A stretch of 64,000 bases of DNA from an uncultured Eubacterium sp. (GTDB taxonomy: Bacteria > Bacillota > Clostridia > Lachnospirales > Lachnospiraceae). Positions within the stretch are counted from its first letter, which is position 1. Every line of letters begins with the position of its first letter. The stretch is from positions 101,821 through 165,820 of the forward strand of contig CAJUTM010000004.1 in assembly GCA_910589595.1 (NCBI GenBank). The letters are read 5' to 3'. The position numbers and the translations under genes are program-made. Under the pieces are notes generated by a model. It was given only the letters and a program-made list of their open reading frames with translations, had not been told where the DNA came from and searched no databases. Of the stretch, positions 9,041 through 17,810 are shown in pieces.

Positions 9041-9113
9041 GGATTGCGGAAGTTGTGAAACAACGGAGCAATCCAGAGTATCAGTTGGGGGCAAAATACC
9101 TTTTGACCCCAAC
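9041..9113 (+). promoter_or_regulatory. Structured 5' leader with two tandem hairpins upstream of the AraC gene
   Basis: Hairpin 1: GGATTGC (9041-9047) pairs with GCAATCC (9068-9074), with an inner stem GTTGT (9052-9056) / ACAAC (9060-9064). Hairpin 2: GTTGGGG (9084-9090) pairs with CCCCAAC (9107-9113). No T-run follows, so this is not a simple terminator. The GGGGAGG ribosome site lies downstream. It may stabilise the mRNA or act as a control leader; I recognise no known riboswitch class. Confidence 0.5.
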
Positions 9114-9145
9114 ATCATAATATAAGCAATGGGGAGGTTAAAAAT

Positions 9146-9928
9146 ATGATTGAAACGATATATGCCGGATACAATTCCGAACACCCGTCTACTTTTTCAT
9201 ATCACATCGACAGCGGGCATACAGAATGGATTCTTTTATTTGTTCTGTCTGAATTTGAAATAAAAAAAGAACAGGCGTGGGTTTACACGCCGGCAAATCA
9301 ATTAGTTCTCTTCCCTCCAAAAACGGAAGGGGATTACCGCGCATACCAGAATATTGATTTCATAAACAGTTGGGTTTCTTTTCACACAGATGAATCTTTT
9401 ATTTTAAATACTTCGTTTCCTCCGGCGACCCCAATCGAATGCAAAACGCCGGATTTAGTCAATCATCTGCTTCATATGATTGCTGCCGAAAATTTCTTTG
9501 ACTATGAATATCGGAGCCAGTCGATATCTCATCTTTTTCATCTGCTGTTTTATAAGATGAACGAATGCTGCAAGACGGAAAATAATTCCACTATTTTAGG
9601 TAAATTGCAGCAGATTCGTTTTGAGATAACAAGTAATCCGGCCTTTCCGTGGAGTGTTTCTTATATTGCCGGACGATTGAATATCAGCACCGGATATTTA
9701 CAGAAATTATATAAAAAGAATTTTGGAAACTCCTGCATGGATGATGTGTACCGGCAGAGAATGAAACTTGCACAGGAGTACATCATTCACAGCAACTACT
9801 CGATTCACCAGATTGCCGGAATATGCGGATATCAAAATACAGAACACTTTTGCCGCCATTTCAAACACCTGACAGGCGTTACTGCCGGCGATTACCGGAA
9901 GGAGCACAAAAAAACAGAAAAACACTGA
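9146..9928 (+). CDS. AraC-family transcriptional regulator
   Basis: 260 residues, ATG start after GGGGAGG. Residues about 1-130 fit the cupin-like sensor domain typical of sugar-responsive AraC proteins (GHTEWILLFVLSE, QLVLFPP, INSWVSFH). Residues about 160-255 hold the two helix-turn-helix units: VSYIAGRLNISTGYLQKLYKKNFG and IHQIAGICGYQNTEHFCRHFKHLTG, followed by the usual AGDYRKE end. Such proteins usually activate carbohydrate catabolic genes on binding a sugar. The divergent neighbour is a GH43 glycosidase, the obvious target. It has its own promoter and a structured leader; a hairpin overlapping its stop codon follows. Confidence 0.9.
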   Translation: MIETIYAGYNSEHPSTFSYHIDSGHTEWILLFVLSEFEIKKEQAWVYTPANQLVLFPPKTEGDYRAYQNIDFINSWVSFHTDESFILNTSFPPATPIECKTPDLVNHLLHMIAAENFFDYEYRSQSISHLFHLLFYKMNECCKTENNSTILGKLQQIRFEITSNPAFPWSVSYIAGRLNISTGYLQKLYKKNFGNSCMDDVYRQRMKLAQEYIIHSNYSIHQIAGICGYQNTEHFCRHFKHLTGVTAGDYRKEHKKTEKH

Positions 9929-9960
9929 CCCTGTTTCCTCCATATGGCAGTGTTTTCCTG
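9920..9960 (+). terminator. Terminator of the AraC gene
   Basis: AAACACTG (9920-9927) pairs with CAGTGTTT (9948-9955), followed by TTCC. The left arm includes the first bases of the TGA stop (9926-9928). It may also work in the opposite direction for the convergent regulator remnant. Confidence 0.6.
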
Positions 9961-10029
9961 CTAAAATTCTACGATAATCCGCACGCTTTTTCCATCATCG
10001 CTCTTCGCCCTGATTTTGCCATGATGAGC
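9961..10029 (-). pseudogene. Remnant C-terminus of a sensor histidine kinase
   Basis: A 22-codon frame ending at TAG (9963-9961) reads AHHGKIRAKSDDGKSVRI then IVEF. This is the end of a HATPase_c domain: the post-G2-box HGGKI.AxS..G segment and the last beta strand. It overlaps, in another frame, the tail of the truncated response regulator. The rest of the kinase is absent, indicating a deletion between the regulator and this point. Confidence 0.7.
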
Positions 10030-10598
10030 TCAACATTGATTTCGGCGTCGCTGTCATATCCCCATATTTTCTCCATAAACCGTTTGGTAGAAATAAGCTG
10101 GCCCCGATTGGCAATCATCATTTCCAACATCTGAAATTCTTTATTGGAAAGCCGGACGCTTCCTTTCGGTGTACTCAGCTCAAAATTGGTACAATTCAGG
10201 GAAATGTTTCCCATCTGCAGAACGGCGCTGGTAGATTCTGTCTTTCTTCGGGTAACAGCGCGGATTCTCGCCAGCAGCTCTTTCGTATCAAAAGGTTTGC
10301 TGAGATAATCGTCGGCGCCGCTGTCCAGTCCGAGCACCCGATCATCAATCTCCGATTTTGCCGTAAGTATCAGCACCGGCACCTGATTTCCCCGCTGTCT
10401 TATTTTTTTCAGCACGCTAATACCATCCATCTCAGGCATCATAATGTCCAGAATTACACCATCATAATTGCCCCCGTCCAAATAGGCTAATGCCTCTTTT
10501 CCGTCGTAAACGGCGTCGACAGAATAATTGTTATGTTTTAAAATTGCCACCAGCGCTTTCGAGAGTTCTTTCTCATCTTCTGCCAGTAATAACCGCAT
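9969..10598 (-). pseudogene. OmpR-family response regulator truncated by a deletion fusion
   Basis: 209 residues. Receiver domain 1-115 is complete: acidic pair E7/D8, phosphoacceptor D51 in DGVILDIMMPEMDG, T79 (LILTAKSE) and K101 (YLSKPFD). The winged-helix domain begins normally (GNISLN, VRLSNKEFQMLEMMIANRGQLI, FMEKIWGYDSDAEINV). It then changes abruptly to ELIMAKSGRRAMMEKACGLS and stops. Intact relatives continue with VWVYIS.LRKKL and a GVGYxL end, including the recognition helix, which is missing here. The alternate frame of the tail encodes the end of a histidine kinase. A deletion has therefore removed the regulator's C-terminus and almost the entire kinase. DNA binding is probably lost. 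It is 17 bases downstream of the carbohydrate-binding protein gene. Confidence 0.8.
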
Positions 10599-10615
10599 AA
10601 ATATGCTCCTTATTG

Positions 10616-13394
10616 TTAATTTTTTGCATTCACAGTACTTAATATTTCCGCTCCGGAGGCATCATACCCGCTATAACGATAATCGTATGCGCTGTCATCT
10701 TCATGCACCAGAGAGCCGCTGACACTGCCGCCGCGATATAGCGTATACGAAACTCCCGCTTCCAGCTCTGGCGACGTATACAGAACATAATTATAATTCT
10801 TTGGCGGCTTGATGGCAAGGAGTACATCGTTATCTTTCATAATGGCAAATGCCGTGCCGGCGCCGATAGAGGAAGCGCCTCCCTGATTTCCACCCACTCC
10901 CGGCCTCATGCCTCCAAATCCACCCGAAGAACCGCCATACACTACGACCGGCTGCCCTTTGCCGGATGGCGATTCGGCCATGCCGCTTTTTCCTACTGCC
11001 AGCAATGTTACCCCGTGACTGATAAAATAACCGGAATCGGTATCAACGGCTGAATTTCCATTGGAATCAGGGCCATACACGATAATCGTACCTCCATAAG
11101 CATAGAACGTTCCGTTGCAGTCAATTCCATCGCCATCCGACGTATAATTGCCCGTAGTCTCGGTTCCGTCCGCATTCGGCAATACAAAACTGTGAGTGGT
11201 ATCATCGGCAACCATGACATTCAGATAACCGCCCAGCATCTGTAATGTATTATTGGCAGACGAACCAATAATAATCTGTCCACCCTCAATTCCCTCATAG
11301 CACTTGTCAATTACGATATCACAGCCGTTCATGAGAAACACACCTGCCGGAGCGGTAATCCCATCATCCGAGGAGGAAATCTTCAGTGTTCCGCCGGAAA
11401 TCACACATGTATTATTACTGTGAACTCCGTCATCCGGCGCCCCGATAATATACTGGCCGTCGGAATTTGCTGCAGACAGATTGCCGCCGGAAGAACCTTG
11501 ATTCGGTCTTCCTCCAGATGGCATTCCGCCGCCTCCGTTGTATTTAATGCCCGCATTTGTCGTATCAATCGTTATCTTTCCTCCCGATATCACAATACCG
11601 CCGGAAGCTTCCTTTGTATAGACCGTTCCCGCCTCATAATCACTGCCGTCTTCCACGGATTTATAACGGTACGAGCACGCCTTTGTGCCGCCCTTGATTC
11701 CCTTATGGCTTCCGGTGTCTACATTGACTACTTCCGTCTTGGAATTAAATGTAGAGGACATAGTGTTATAATTTCCACTTCCCAATGCGGAATTGTAATA
11801 ATTGATACCCGCATTTTCAAAATACGTTTTAATCCGGATAACCGTATCGTCTCCGGAAATATTTACATTTTCCGCCTGTATCCCGTCACCATAGCACTGC
11901 TCAATCTCTATCGTTCCCCCTGTGATGATAACACTGTAATTTTTGGCGTTAATACTATCTCCTGCCGTATAGGTACTGCGAACCGTACCGCCCCCAATTA
12001 CAATATTTCCATTCTTGGATTTTAACGCATTACTGCGGGCAGAATGCAGCGTGTACATACCGTCATTTATCCATATGCCGCCTTTGCCCTTCTTGCCCGT
12101 TCCCTTGAGACAGTCTCCGTTCACGGTGACGGCATATATTCCGCTCTCAAAGACAAGCGTCCCTTTACAATAAATGCCGTCCGAACAGTCCTTTCCTCCG
12201 AAATCAGTGTCGGAATCCATTCCGTCTGTAACGGTCAGGCCTGCCGTACTATCTCCCTCATAGGCAGAAAATGTCAGTCTGGTTTCTGCGTCGTCGGCAC
12301 AGATAACCGCAGCTGCCGGACTTTCCGTGTATGCGCCGTTTCCTGTGAACACGGAATTTCCTTTCAACGTCACATGAACATCCAAAGTCGATTTCTTAAT
12401 ATTGCATACCGGAACATCCTCTCCGGCATTTCTCCCCAAGGCATGATTATCAATGACAAGGTGGTCCCAGATTAGATTTATTTCTTGGGAAATGTTTCCG
12501 GCAACAATAATTTCCGTATTTGTTATCGGCTCCGAAACCGTTCCCCCTGTGATTACATAAGTTCCCGCCTTAGCAATCGTAAGCGTCTTCAAATTGCCCT
12601 CTTGCGAATAAGAAACCTCATCTTCTTTTACGTTTTCTGAAGTCATACCATCGGCGGTCAGCGTGATGACAGGCGTATTATCGGCGATTACTGCCGGCTC
12701 TTTGACTGCCGGTTTGTCAATGGCGACAACAGACAGCTTCTCTGCCTCATTCAGTTTCTCCTGTGACGCCACTTTCCCCTCGGGGTCAGCAGTAGCCGTT
12801 GACGGCGCAGGCGGATTCGTGCCGCCCGATGGCGGAACCGTTCCTATCGGCGTATCCTCCGGCTTATCCGAAGCGTCGGACGGCGGCGTCTGCACCGGTA
12901 CGGACGTTGTCTGCGTCGGACTGGCTGTACTATTGTCCGGCGACGGCGTTACCTTATCTGTCGTATCGGGGTCTGCCGTATCCGCAGACGCTTCCCCACC
13001 GGCAATCGTGTATTTGTATTTGGCGGTATACGCCTTTTTTTTCTGTTTCGACAGTTTATTTAATTTCTGATTTGTAACTTTTACTGATTTTTTTATGGCG
13101 CAAAGCGACAGAACTGTTGTTTTCCTGATTTTAAAGGTCTTACTTTTCCCGCTCTTTATCACTTTACTTTTCTTAAACTTTCCTGATGTCTTATAAAAAA
13201 CCTGATATCCTTTTTTGGCCTTTACTTTTACTTTAATGGCCTTTTTGTAAGTACCTGCTTTTTGGGAAATGGTGTAATACTTTGTGCTTTTGGCATTTCC
13301 TTTTGCCCCTGCACACACAGGCATCTCAAATGCGCTGGTGAGCAATAACACCCCCCGCCAAAAACAGCGAAAATATGTGCTTCTTTCTTTTCAT
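10616..13394 (-). pseudogene. Secreted carbohydrate-binding-domain protein, frameshifted in a G6 tract in its signal peptide
   Basis: The long frame (10616-13351, about 910 residues) opens at an internal GTG. The natural start is ATG at 13394 after AAGGGGG: MKRKKHIFSLFLAGG, which shifts within GGGGGG (C6 on the plus strand, 13351-13356) and stops after 22 codons. One G fewer restores a normal signal peptide: SLFLAGVLLLTSAFE, cut near VCAGAKG. Residues about 20-115 are a lysine-rich module (TISQKAGTYKKAIKVKVKAKKG) resembling chitobiase C-terminal/FN3-associated domains. A Pro/Thr/Ser linker (about 120-190) follows. The rest is a repetitive, Gly-rich beta-helix-like region (VISGGTLKISSSDDGI) of the type annotated as carbohydrate-binding domain. 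It precedes a response regulator/kinase pair now degraded. Function: presumably extracellular glycan or surface binding. Confidence 0.75.
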
Positions 13395-13524
13395 GGAATC
13401 GTCCCCCTTGATATAATAGCTGTTAGCGATGCATTTACTGTAATCTTCTCCTATTACAGATTAATGTACGAACTTTAAATAAACCTAAAAGAGTTAGAAG
13501 AAAATAGAAATAAAGAAAATTTCA

Positions 13525-13565
13525 GCGCAGCCGGACGGTGGTAATTCAACTCCGCCGGACTGCGC
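13525..13565 (-). terminator. Terminator of the chemoreceptor gene
   Basis: GC-rich stem: minus-strand GCGCAGTCCGGCGG (13565-13552) pairs with CCGTCCGGCTGCGC (13538-13525) with one mismatch; then GAAATTTTCTTTATTT follows on the minus strand. Confidence 0.8.
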
Positions 13566-13575
13566 CTGTTTCCTG

Positions 13576-15087
13576 TCAATCTGAAAATACGGTTCGTGCA
13601 ATTTCCTTTTCCTTATCACACAATTCGTCTAATTTCTGCGTCATGCCATGAATCTTCTCCATGTTGGCTGACTGGGATACGACTGCTTTGTCCATCCCCT
13701 CAATCTTAGATAAAATATGTTCAATCACTTTTTGCATCTCATTTAAGCTCTGCGAAATATGTTCCGACGTCTCATTACACGAAACTGCCAGATTACCGAC
13801 TTCATTTGCCACAACGGCAAATCCTTTTCCCGCCTCTCCTGCTCTCGCCGCCTCAATCGAAGCATTCAGGGAAAGCAAGTTGGTCTGAGAGGCAATTCCC
13901 TGAATCAAAGAGATAATTTCAAGAGATTCGTTTACCTTTTCGTTCACGGAAGCCGCCGCCTTTGTAATGCTGTCCTGCTGTTCATTTAATCCCTGTACAT
14001 CTGTCGTTGTCTCCGCCACAACGGCACTGATTTCATCGAGACCCGCAGCCAGACTCTCAATACTTTTTTCCATGTCCGCCTCGAATATCTCCCGACTCCG
14101 TTTCTGCTCCGTCACATCAAGCGCTGTCGCCGCCAGCACAATCGGCCTTCTGGCTAAATCAAACACCGCAGTGACTGTCATGTGAAACCACCGGTAATTG
14201 CCGTCCGCGTGGCGAATACGGAAATCTTCTCTCAGGGGCGCCTGTGATGTCCCTGCGTTTACATAGTTGAAAATCTCTTCCATCACCCGCTTCTTGTCTT
14301 TTTCATGGATTAGGTTCGAATAGGAGTCCGGCACATTCGGAAAATCCTGCTCGTTATGGAAACCCAGTAACTTTCTGAACTGCTCGGAATACCAGAACTG
14401 ATTTTCCGGATTTTTTATGTCTCCATCCACGACATTCATACTCCACGAACCCTCGTTCAATATGGAATCAATGGCGTCATGCTTCTTTTTGGACATATCC
14501 AGCTCTATGGCATTGTTGTGGGCTACCGTAATATCGGAAAGCGTTCCTATAAATTCAAACGGTTTGCCTCCCCGCCGGACAACTTCACCTGCCATGCGCA
14601 TCCAGCACAGTCCGTCGGTCTTCGTCTGAAAACGGTATTCCACATCAAAAACCTTTTTCCCCGTCACATCTTCAATCGTATCATGAAACTCTTTCATGAC
14701 CTGCTCTTTGTCAGCTTCATAAATCTTTGACAGCCATGCCTCCATCGTATCTTCAAATTCACTGCTGTCCTTATAACCGGTGATTTCACGAAACTCATCA
14801 CTAAACATAACCCGATTAATCTCCTGATTCTCTCCGAAATACATCGACCACATTCCGGAATGGTTCATCCGGTTCAGCATTGTCATGTTTTCTCTGGCAT
14901 GATTCAACAGCAAATTCGCACAATTCAGCAGATTATTCAGAGATTTCACAACTTCCGGCGCTTTCTCCTGAACGGCTTCATTTTTGATTTCCTCAAATAC
15001 ACCGACCTGAAACGATTTCCCCGCCAGTGCATCCAATTCTCCGGACAACTGTGTCATCCAGTTTTCCTGTGTTTTCTTTCCACGCAT
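13576..15087 (-). CDS. Soluble methyl-accepting chemotaxis protein with two PAS domains
   Basis: 503 residues with no membrane segment, so the sensor is cytoplasmic. Two PAS/PAC units occupy about 75-205 (SGMWSMYFGENQE, EYRFQTKTDGLCW, FIGTLSDITVAHN) and 210-340 (EGSWSMNVVDGD, DFRIRHADGNYRWFHMTV, LDVTEQKR). The C-terminal signalling hairpin (about 345-495) has the conserved tip: QTNLLSLNASIEAARAGEAG then KGFAVVANEVGNLA. It would bind CheA/CheW and bias motility, or work in a chemotaxis-like pathway, in response to an intracellular ligand or redox cue. The first PAS closely resembles that of the hybrid kinase at 48293-51349. The hairpin is short; no pentapeptide tether for CheR is visible. Monocistronic, with its own promoter and terminator. 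Confidence 0.88.
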   Translation of the reverse strand: MRGKKTQENWMTQLSGELDALAGKSFQVGVFEEIKNEAVQEKAPEVVKSLNNLLNCANLLLNHARENMTMLNRMNHSGMWSMYFGENQEINRVMFSDEFREITGYKDSSEFEDTMEAWLSKIYEADKEQVMKEFHDTIEDVTGKKVFDVEYRFQTKTDGLCWMRMAGEVVRRGGKPFEFIGTLSDITVAHNNAIELDMSKKKHDAIDSILNEGSWSMNVVDGDIKNPENQFWYSEQFRKLLGFHNEQDFPNVPDSYSNLIHEKDKKRVMEEIFNYVNAGTSQAPLREDFRIRHADGNYRWFHMTVTAVFDLARRPIVLAATALDVTEQKRSREIFEADMEKSIESLAAGLDEISAVVAETTTDVQGLNEQQDSITKAAASVNEKVNESLEIISLIQGIASQTNLLSLNASIEAARAGEAGKGFAVVANEVGNLAVSCNETSEHISQSLNEMQKVIEHILSKIEGMDKAVVSQSANMEKIHGMTQKLDELCDKEKEIARTVFSD

Positions 15088-15165
15088 GCTATAAGTCTCC
15101 TTTTCCTTTATTCGTATATTGATATCAAGTTCAAATGCGCTGCCCTTTCTCTTACTGTTATTACT

Positions 15166-15195
15166 ATATTAACTTGATACGCTTTTATATGTCAA
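15166..15195 (-). promoter_or_regulatory. Promoter of the chemoreceptor gene
   Basis: Minus strand perfect TTGACA (15195-15190), 18-bp spacer to TAATAT (15171-15166), or 17 bp to TTAATA. It starts just after the stop of the upstream SDR gene. Confidence 0.65.
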
Positions 15196-15202
15196 GGATT
15201 CC

Positions 15203-15982
15203 CTACTCAATTTTCTGCATTCTTACCCAAAGTTTCATAACTATCCGCTGGGGGATTATTTTAGAGAAAAAATGCGCAGATTTGGCAAAAGCTCCGTAAA
15301 CGGATATATCTCGGCCTCTTTTAGTATCTTTCAGCGCCTTGCTGACAACTACATCCGGCTCTGTCATCGCGGAAAAAACCGTCGTTCCCTTTTTTGCCCC
15401 TATCATGGCGCGCTCGTACAGTCCGGTGTTTATCCACCCCGGACATACGGCAATCGCATGAATCTTCTTGTCTTTTAATTCCACATTCAGCGCTCTTGTA
15501 TAATTTCGCACAAAGGCTTTCGTGGAACTGTATATATTCTGATAAGGCAGAGGAAAAAACGCTGCCAGCGAAGCAATATTTATCATATGGCTGCCTGCCT
15601 CCATATAGGGAATGCAGACGAGAGCGAGCGCAACGACCGCACCCATATTCAAATCCATCATATTCAGGGATTCTTCCACACCGATATCATAATAAGAACA
15701 AAACTTGGCAAATCCGGCATTATTCACAAGAAAGCGGATAGATATATCTCCCTCACCAGCCAGTCTTTCCTGCAAGTGAGCGAAATTTTCCCGCACCGTC
15801 AAATCCAGAGGGAAAATCTTTATCCGCTTCCCGTAATCATATATCAGCTTTTCCAGCTTCTCCTTATTTCTGGCAACCGCCCATATTTCCTCTACGTCCT
15901 CTTCTAATAATTTTCTTACAAATTCCCTGCCCAATCCGCTGTCTGCACCGGTCACAAGGGCTATCTTTTTCTTACTCAACAC
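15203..15982 (-). CDS. Short-chain dehydrogenase/reductase
   Basis: 259 residues. Classical SDR pattern: nucleotide-binding TGADSGLG (about 10-17), LDLTV acid residue, VNNAGF (about 86-91), catalytic Ser in NIASLAAF (about 138) and YxxxK as YSSTKAF (about 151-155), then VCPGWINTGL. NAD(P)-dependent oxidation or reduction of a carbonyl or alcohol; substrate not readable. The start is GTG at 15982, three bases after GGAGG; the TTG at 15979 is better spaced and may be used instead. Monocistronic between its own promoter and that of the chemoreceptor. Confidence 0.88.
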   Translation of the reverse strand: MLSKKKIALVTGADSGLGREFVRKLLEEDVEEIWAVARNKEKLEKLIYDYGKRIKIFPLDLTVRENFAHLQERLAGEGDISIRFLVNNAGFAKFCSYYDIGVEESLNMMDLNMGAVVALALVCIPYMEAGSHMINIASLAAFFPLPYQNIYSSTKAFVRNYTRALNVELKDKKIHAIAVCPGWINTGLYERAMIGAKKGTTVFSAMTEPDVVVSKALKDTKRGRDISVYGAFAKSAHFFSKIIPQRIVMKLWVRMQKIE

Positions 15983-16025
15983 TTTCCTCCCATACTATAT
16001 ATTAACTGCATATTTTATGCTTACC

Positions 16026-16054
16026 ATCATATCACACATATAGTATTCCCACAA
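16026..16054 (-). promoter_or_regulatory. Promoter of the SDR gene
   Basis: Minus strand TTGTGG (16054-16049), 17-bp spacer, TATGAT (16031-16026), about 45 bases before the start codon. Confidence 0.5.
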
Positions 16055-16117
16055 CCGCTAGTACAATGAAAATTAAGTCTTTGATATATTCACGTAGGAT
16101 AATTGTTTCAGATACAA

Positions 16118-16158
16118 GAAAGAAACTACCATACCCCATGACATTCGTAGTTTCTTTC
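16118..16158 (-). terminator. Bidirectional-looking hairpin after the coiled-coil protein gene
   Basis: Perfect 12-bp arms GAAAGAAACTAC (16118-16129) and its complement (16147-16158). The minus-strand descending arm is T-rich (GTAGTTTCTTTC then TTGT), 37 bases after the stop of the 16195-17040 gene. Confidence 0.6.
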
Positions 16159-16194
16159 ATCTGTTTTTTGTTAGTATAACAATCCGGCCCGTTG

Positions 16195-17040
16195 TCAAAC
16201 TAATTGGTCTAAACTGGCGCCCTCAACCGCCACCGAAACTTCCGGTGCGGAAACCGGCATCTCCATGCCGCCAATTTCCAACGATACTCCTGCGTCGCTG
16301 CTACTACCGCCATCGCTGCCGCCAAAAGAAGCTCCTTTCTGCTTCTCCTTCGCAAGCCGGTCAAACACGGCTTTCAAATATTTCATATCCGCTTCTAAAA
16401 TCTCCCGCAGCTCTTCTGCGCGGTGTTTCTTTTTTAATTTCTCCAAATCCAGAGCATCCATATTTGTCTTTCCGGCCGGCATCAGTTCGTCAAGGTCTTC
16501 CAAACCACTCTCTTCCTCTACTTCTTTCATAAGTTCTTCCATCTCATTCTGAAGTTCGCGCATCATCTGCTCCATCTCTTCACGACTGATTTCCGCTATA
16601 TCCTCCATAGGCATTTCTTCCAAAACCGATTGAATTTCCGCGTCGTCTTCTTTTTCCCAATCAGTCTCGCAATATGCCCCCTTATCTTTTGCGTCCTCTT
16701 CTTCTTTCAAATGCTTCATCCGCTTTTTGGCAATCCTCGCCATCTGTTCTGCGTGTACAATCGCATTCCGCAGTTCCTCTTCGTCATAATCCCCCGTCGA
16801 CAGTCTTCTTCGAAGAACGGCAACCTGCTCTCTGGCACGAACGACAAGCTGCCCCGCATTCACCGATGTTTTCGTTCTCATCAACTGGGCCGAAAAGCCT
16901 TTAAAATTATATCCGGATTTTTTCATCTTCTTTTTATCTTTGCCGCATGAACGGTTGATTGTACCAACAACCGTTCCGTCCGCCCTTTTAAGCGTAATTG
17001 TTCTCATATTTGAGCGAAAACCGCCAATACCAATCCCCAT
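16195..17040 (-). CDS. Uncharacterised coiled-coil protein
   Basis: 281 residues, no signal peptide or membrane segment. The N-terminus is Gly-rich (MGIGIGGFRSN), then a basic YNFKGFSAQLMRTKTSVNAG segment. Residues about 65-240 are strongly helical, Glu/Lys-rich and probably coiled coil (ARIAKKRMKHLKEEEDA, EEMEQMMRELQNEMEELM, LEKLKKKHRAEELREILEA). The last 45 residues are Gly/Ser-rich and non-polar. The T.VNA..VV.RAR....LRR pattern recalls conserved unnamed proteins of Lachnospiraceae; no function is known to me. It lies alone, 116 bases downstream of rpe. Ribosome site GAGGAGGGATTG precedes the ATG. Confidence 0.75.
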   Translation of the reverse strand: MGIGIGGFRSNMRTITLKRADGTVVGTINRSCGKDKKKMKKSGYNFKGFSAQLMRTKTSVNAGQLVVRAREQVAVLRRRLSTGDYDEEELRNAIVHAEQMARIAKKRMKHLKEEEDAKDKGAYCETDWEKEDDAEIQSVLEEMPMEDIAEISREEMEQMMRELQNEMEELMKEVEEESGLEDLDELMPAGKTNMDALDLEKLKKKHRAEELREILEADMKYLKAVFDRLAKEKQKGASFGGSDGGSSSDAGVSLEIGGMEMPVSAPEVSVAVEGASLDQLV

Positions 17041-17156
17041 ATCAATCCCTCCTCATTCCATCCATTGATAAAGAAGCGATGACTTCTCTGTCAAAAAACT
17101 TTCTATAAGGTAAATATCGGCATTTTCCCTCTTGTTTTTAACAACCGTGTCCCCAA

Positions 17157-17810
17157 TTATTTCAAATAACTCATAAAATCACTTGTATTTTTCGCGGCAT
17201 CTCCCCGAAACACTTTTGTTCCTGCCACAAAGACGTTGGCGCCGGCTTCCATAATTTCGCGAATGTTGTCCAGACTGACGCCGCCGTCCACCTCAATGTC
17301 AACTGACAAATTGCGCTCCGTAATTATCTCCCGCAGCTTGCGGATTTTGACAAATGTCTCTTTAATCAGGCTCTGACCGCCGTGTCCCGGATAGACCGTC
17401 ATCACCAAAACCATAGACAGCTTGTCCAACACCGGAAGCAGCGATTCGATTCCTGTGTCCGGACTGATAGCGACACCGGCTTTTTTGCCACAGCGCAAAA
17501 TTTCATCTACCGCCGCCGGCAAATCCTCACACGCCTCCGTATGTATCGTGATTCCGTCGGCTCCGGCTTTAGCAAAACGCTCAATATAGCGAATAGGCTC
17601 CGTAATCATTAAATGCACGTCAAAAAAAGCGTCAGTATAACTGCGCAATCCTGTTACAATCGGGAGTCCAAAGGAAATATTGGGAACAAATACCCCGTCC
17701 ATCACATCAATATGAATATACTCTGCTCCGGCCTTTGTTACTGCCTGAATTTCCTTTGCCAGACATCCTGCGTCTGCTGCCAAAATAGACGGTGACAATC
17801 GATTTGTCAT
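17157..17810 (-). CDS. rpe: Ribulose-phosphate 3-epimerase
   Basis: 217 residues from ATG 17810 (GGAGG eight bases upstream; a TTG 15 bases earlier is less likely). It interconverts ribulose 5-phosphate and xylulose 5-phosphate in the pentose phosphate pathway, in the cytoplasm. TIM-barrel signatures are present: LSPSILAAD, HIDVMDGVFVPNISFG (metal-binding HID), DVHLMI, MTVYPGHGGQ and EVDGGV. The start overlaps the rsgA stop by four bases (ATGA), so it is the last gene of the coupled stp-prkC-rsgA-rpe operon, an order common in Clostridia and Bacilli. Confidence 0.95.
   Translation of the reverse strand: MTNRLSPSILAADAGCLAKEIQAVTKAGAEYIHIDVMDGVFVPNISFGLPIVTGLRSYTDAFFDVHLMITEPIRYIERFAKAGADGITIHTEACEDLPAAVDEILRCGKKAGVAISPDTGIESLLPVLDKLSMVLVMTVYPGHGGQSLIKETFVKIRKLREIITERNLSVDIEVDGGVSLDNIREIMEAGANVFVAGTKVFRGDAAKNTSDFMSYLK

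Noticed and set aside
12663..13070. Plus-strand frame rich in Ser/Gly/Val within the carbohydrate-binding gene
   Set aside because: Antisense to the Pro/Thr linker; no start signal.
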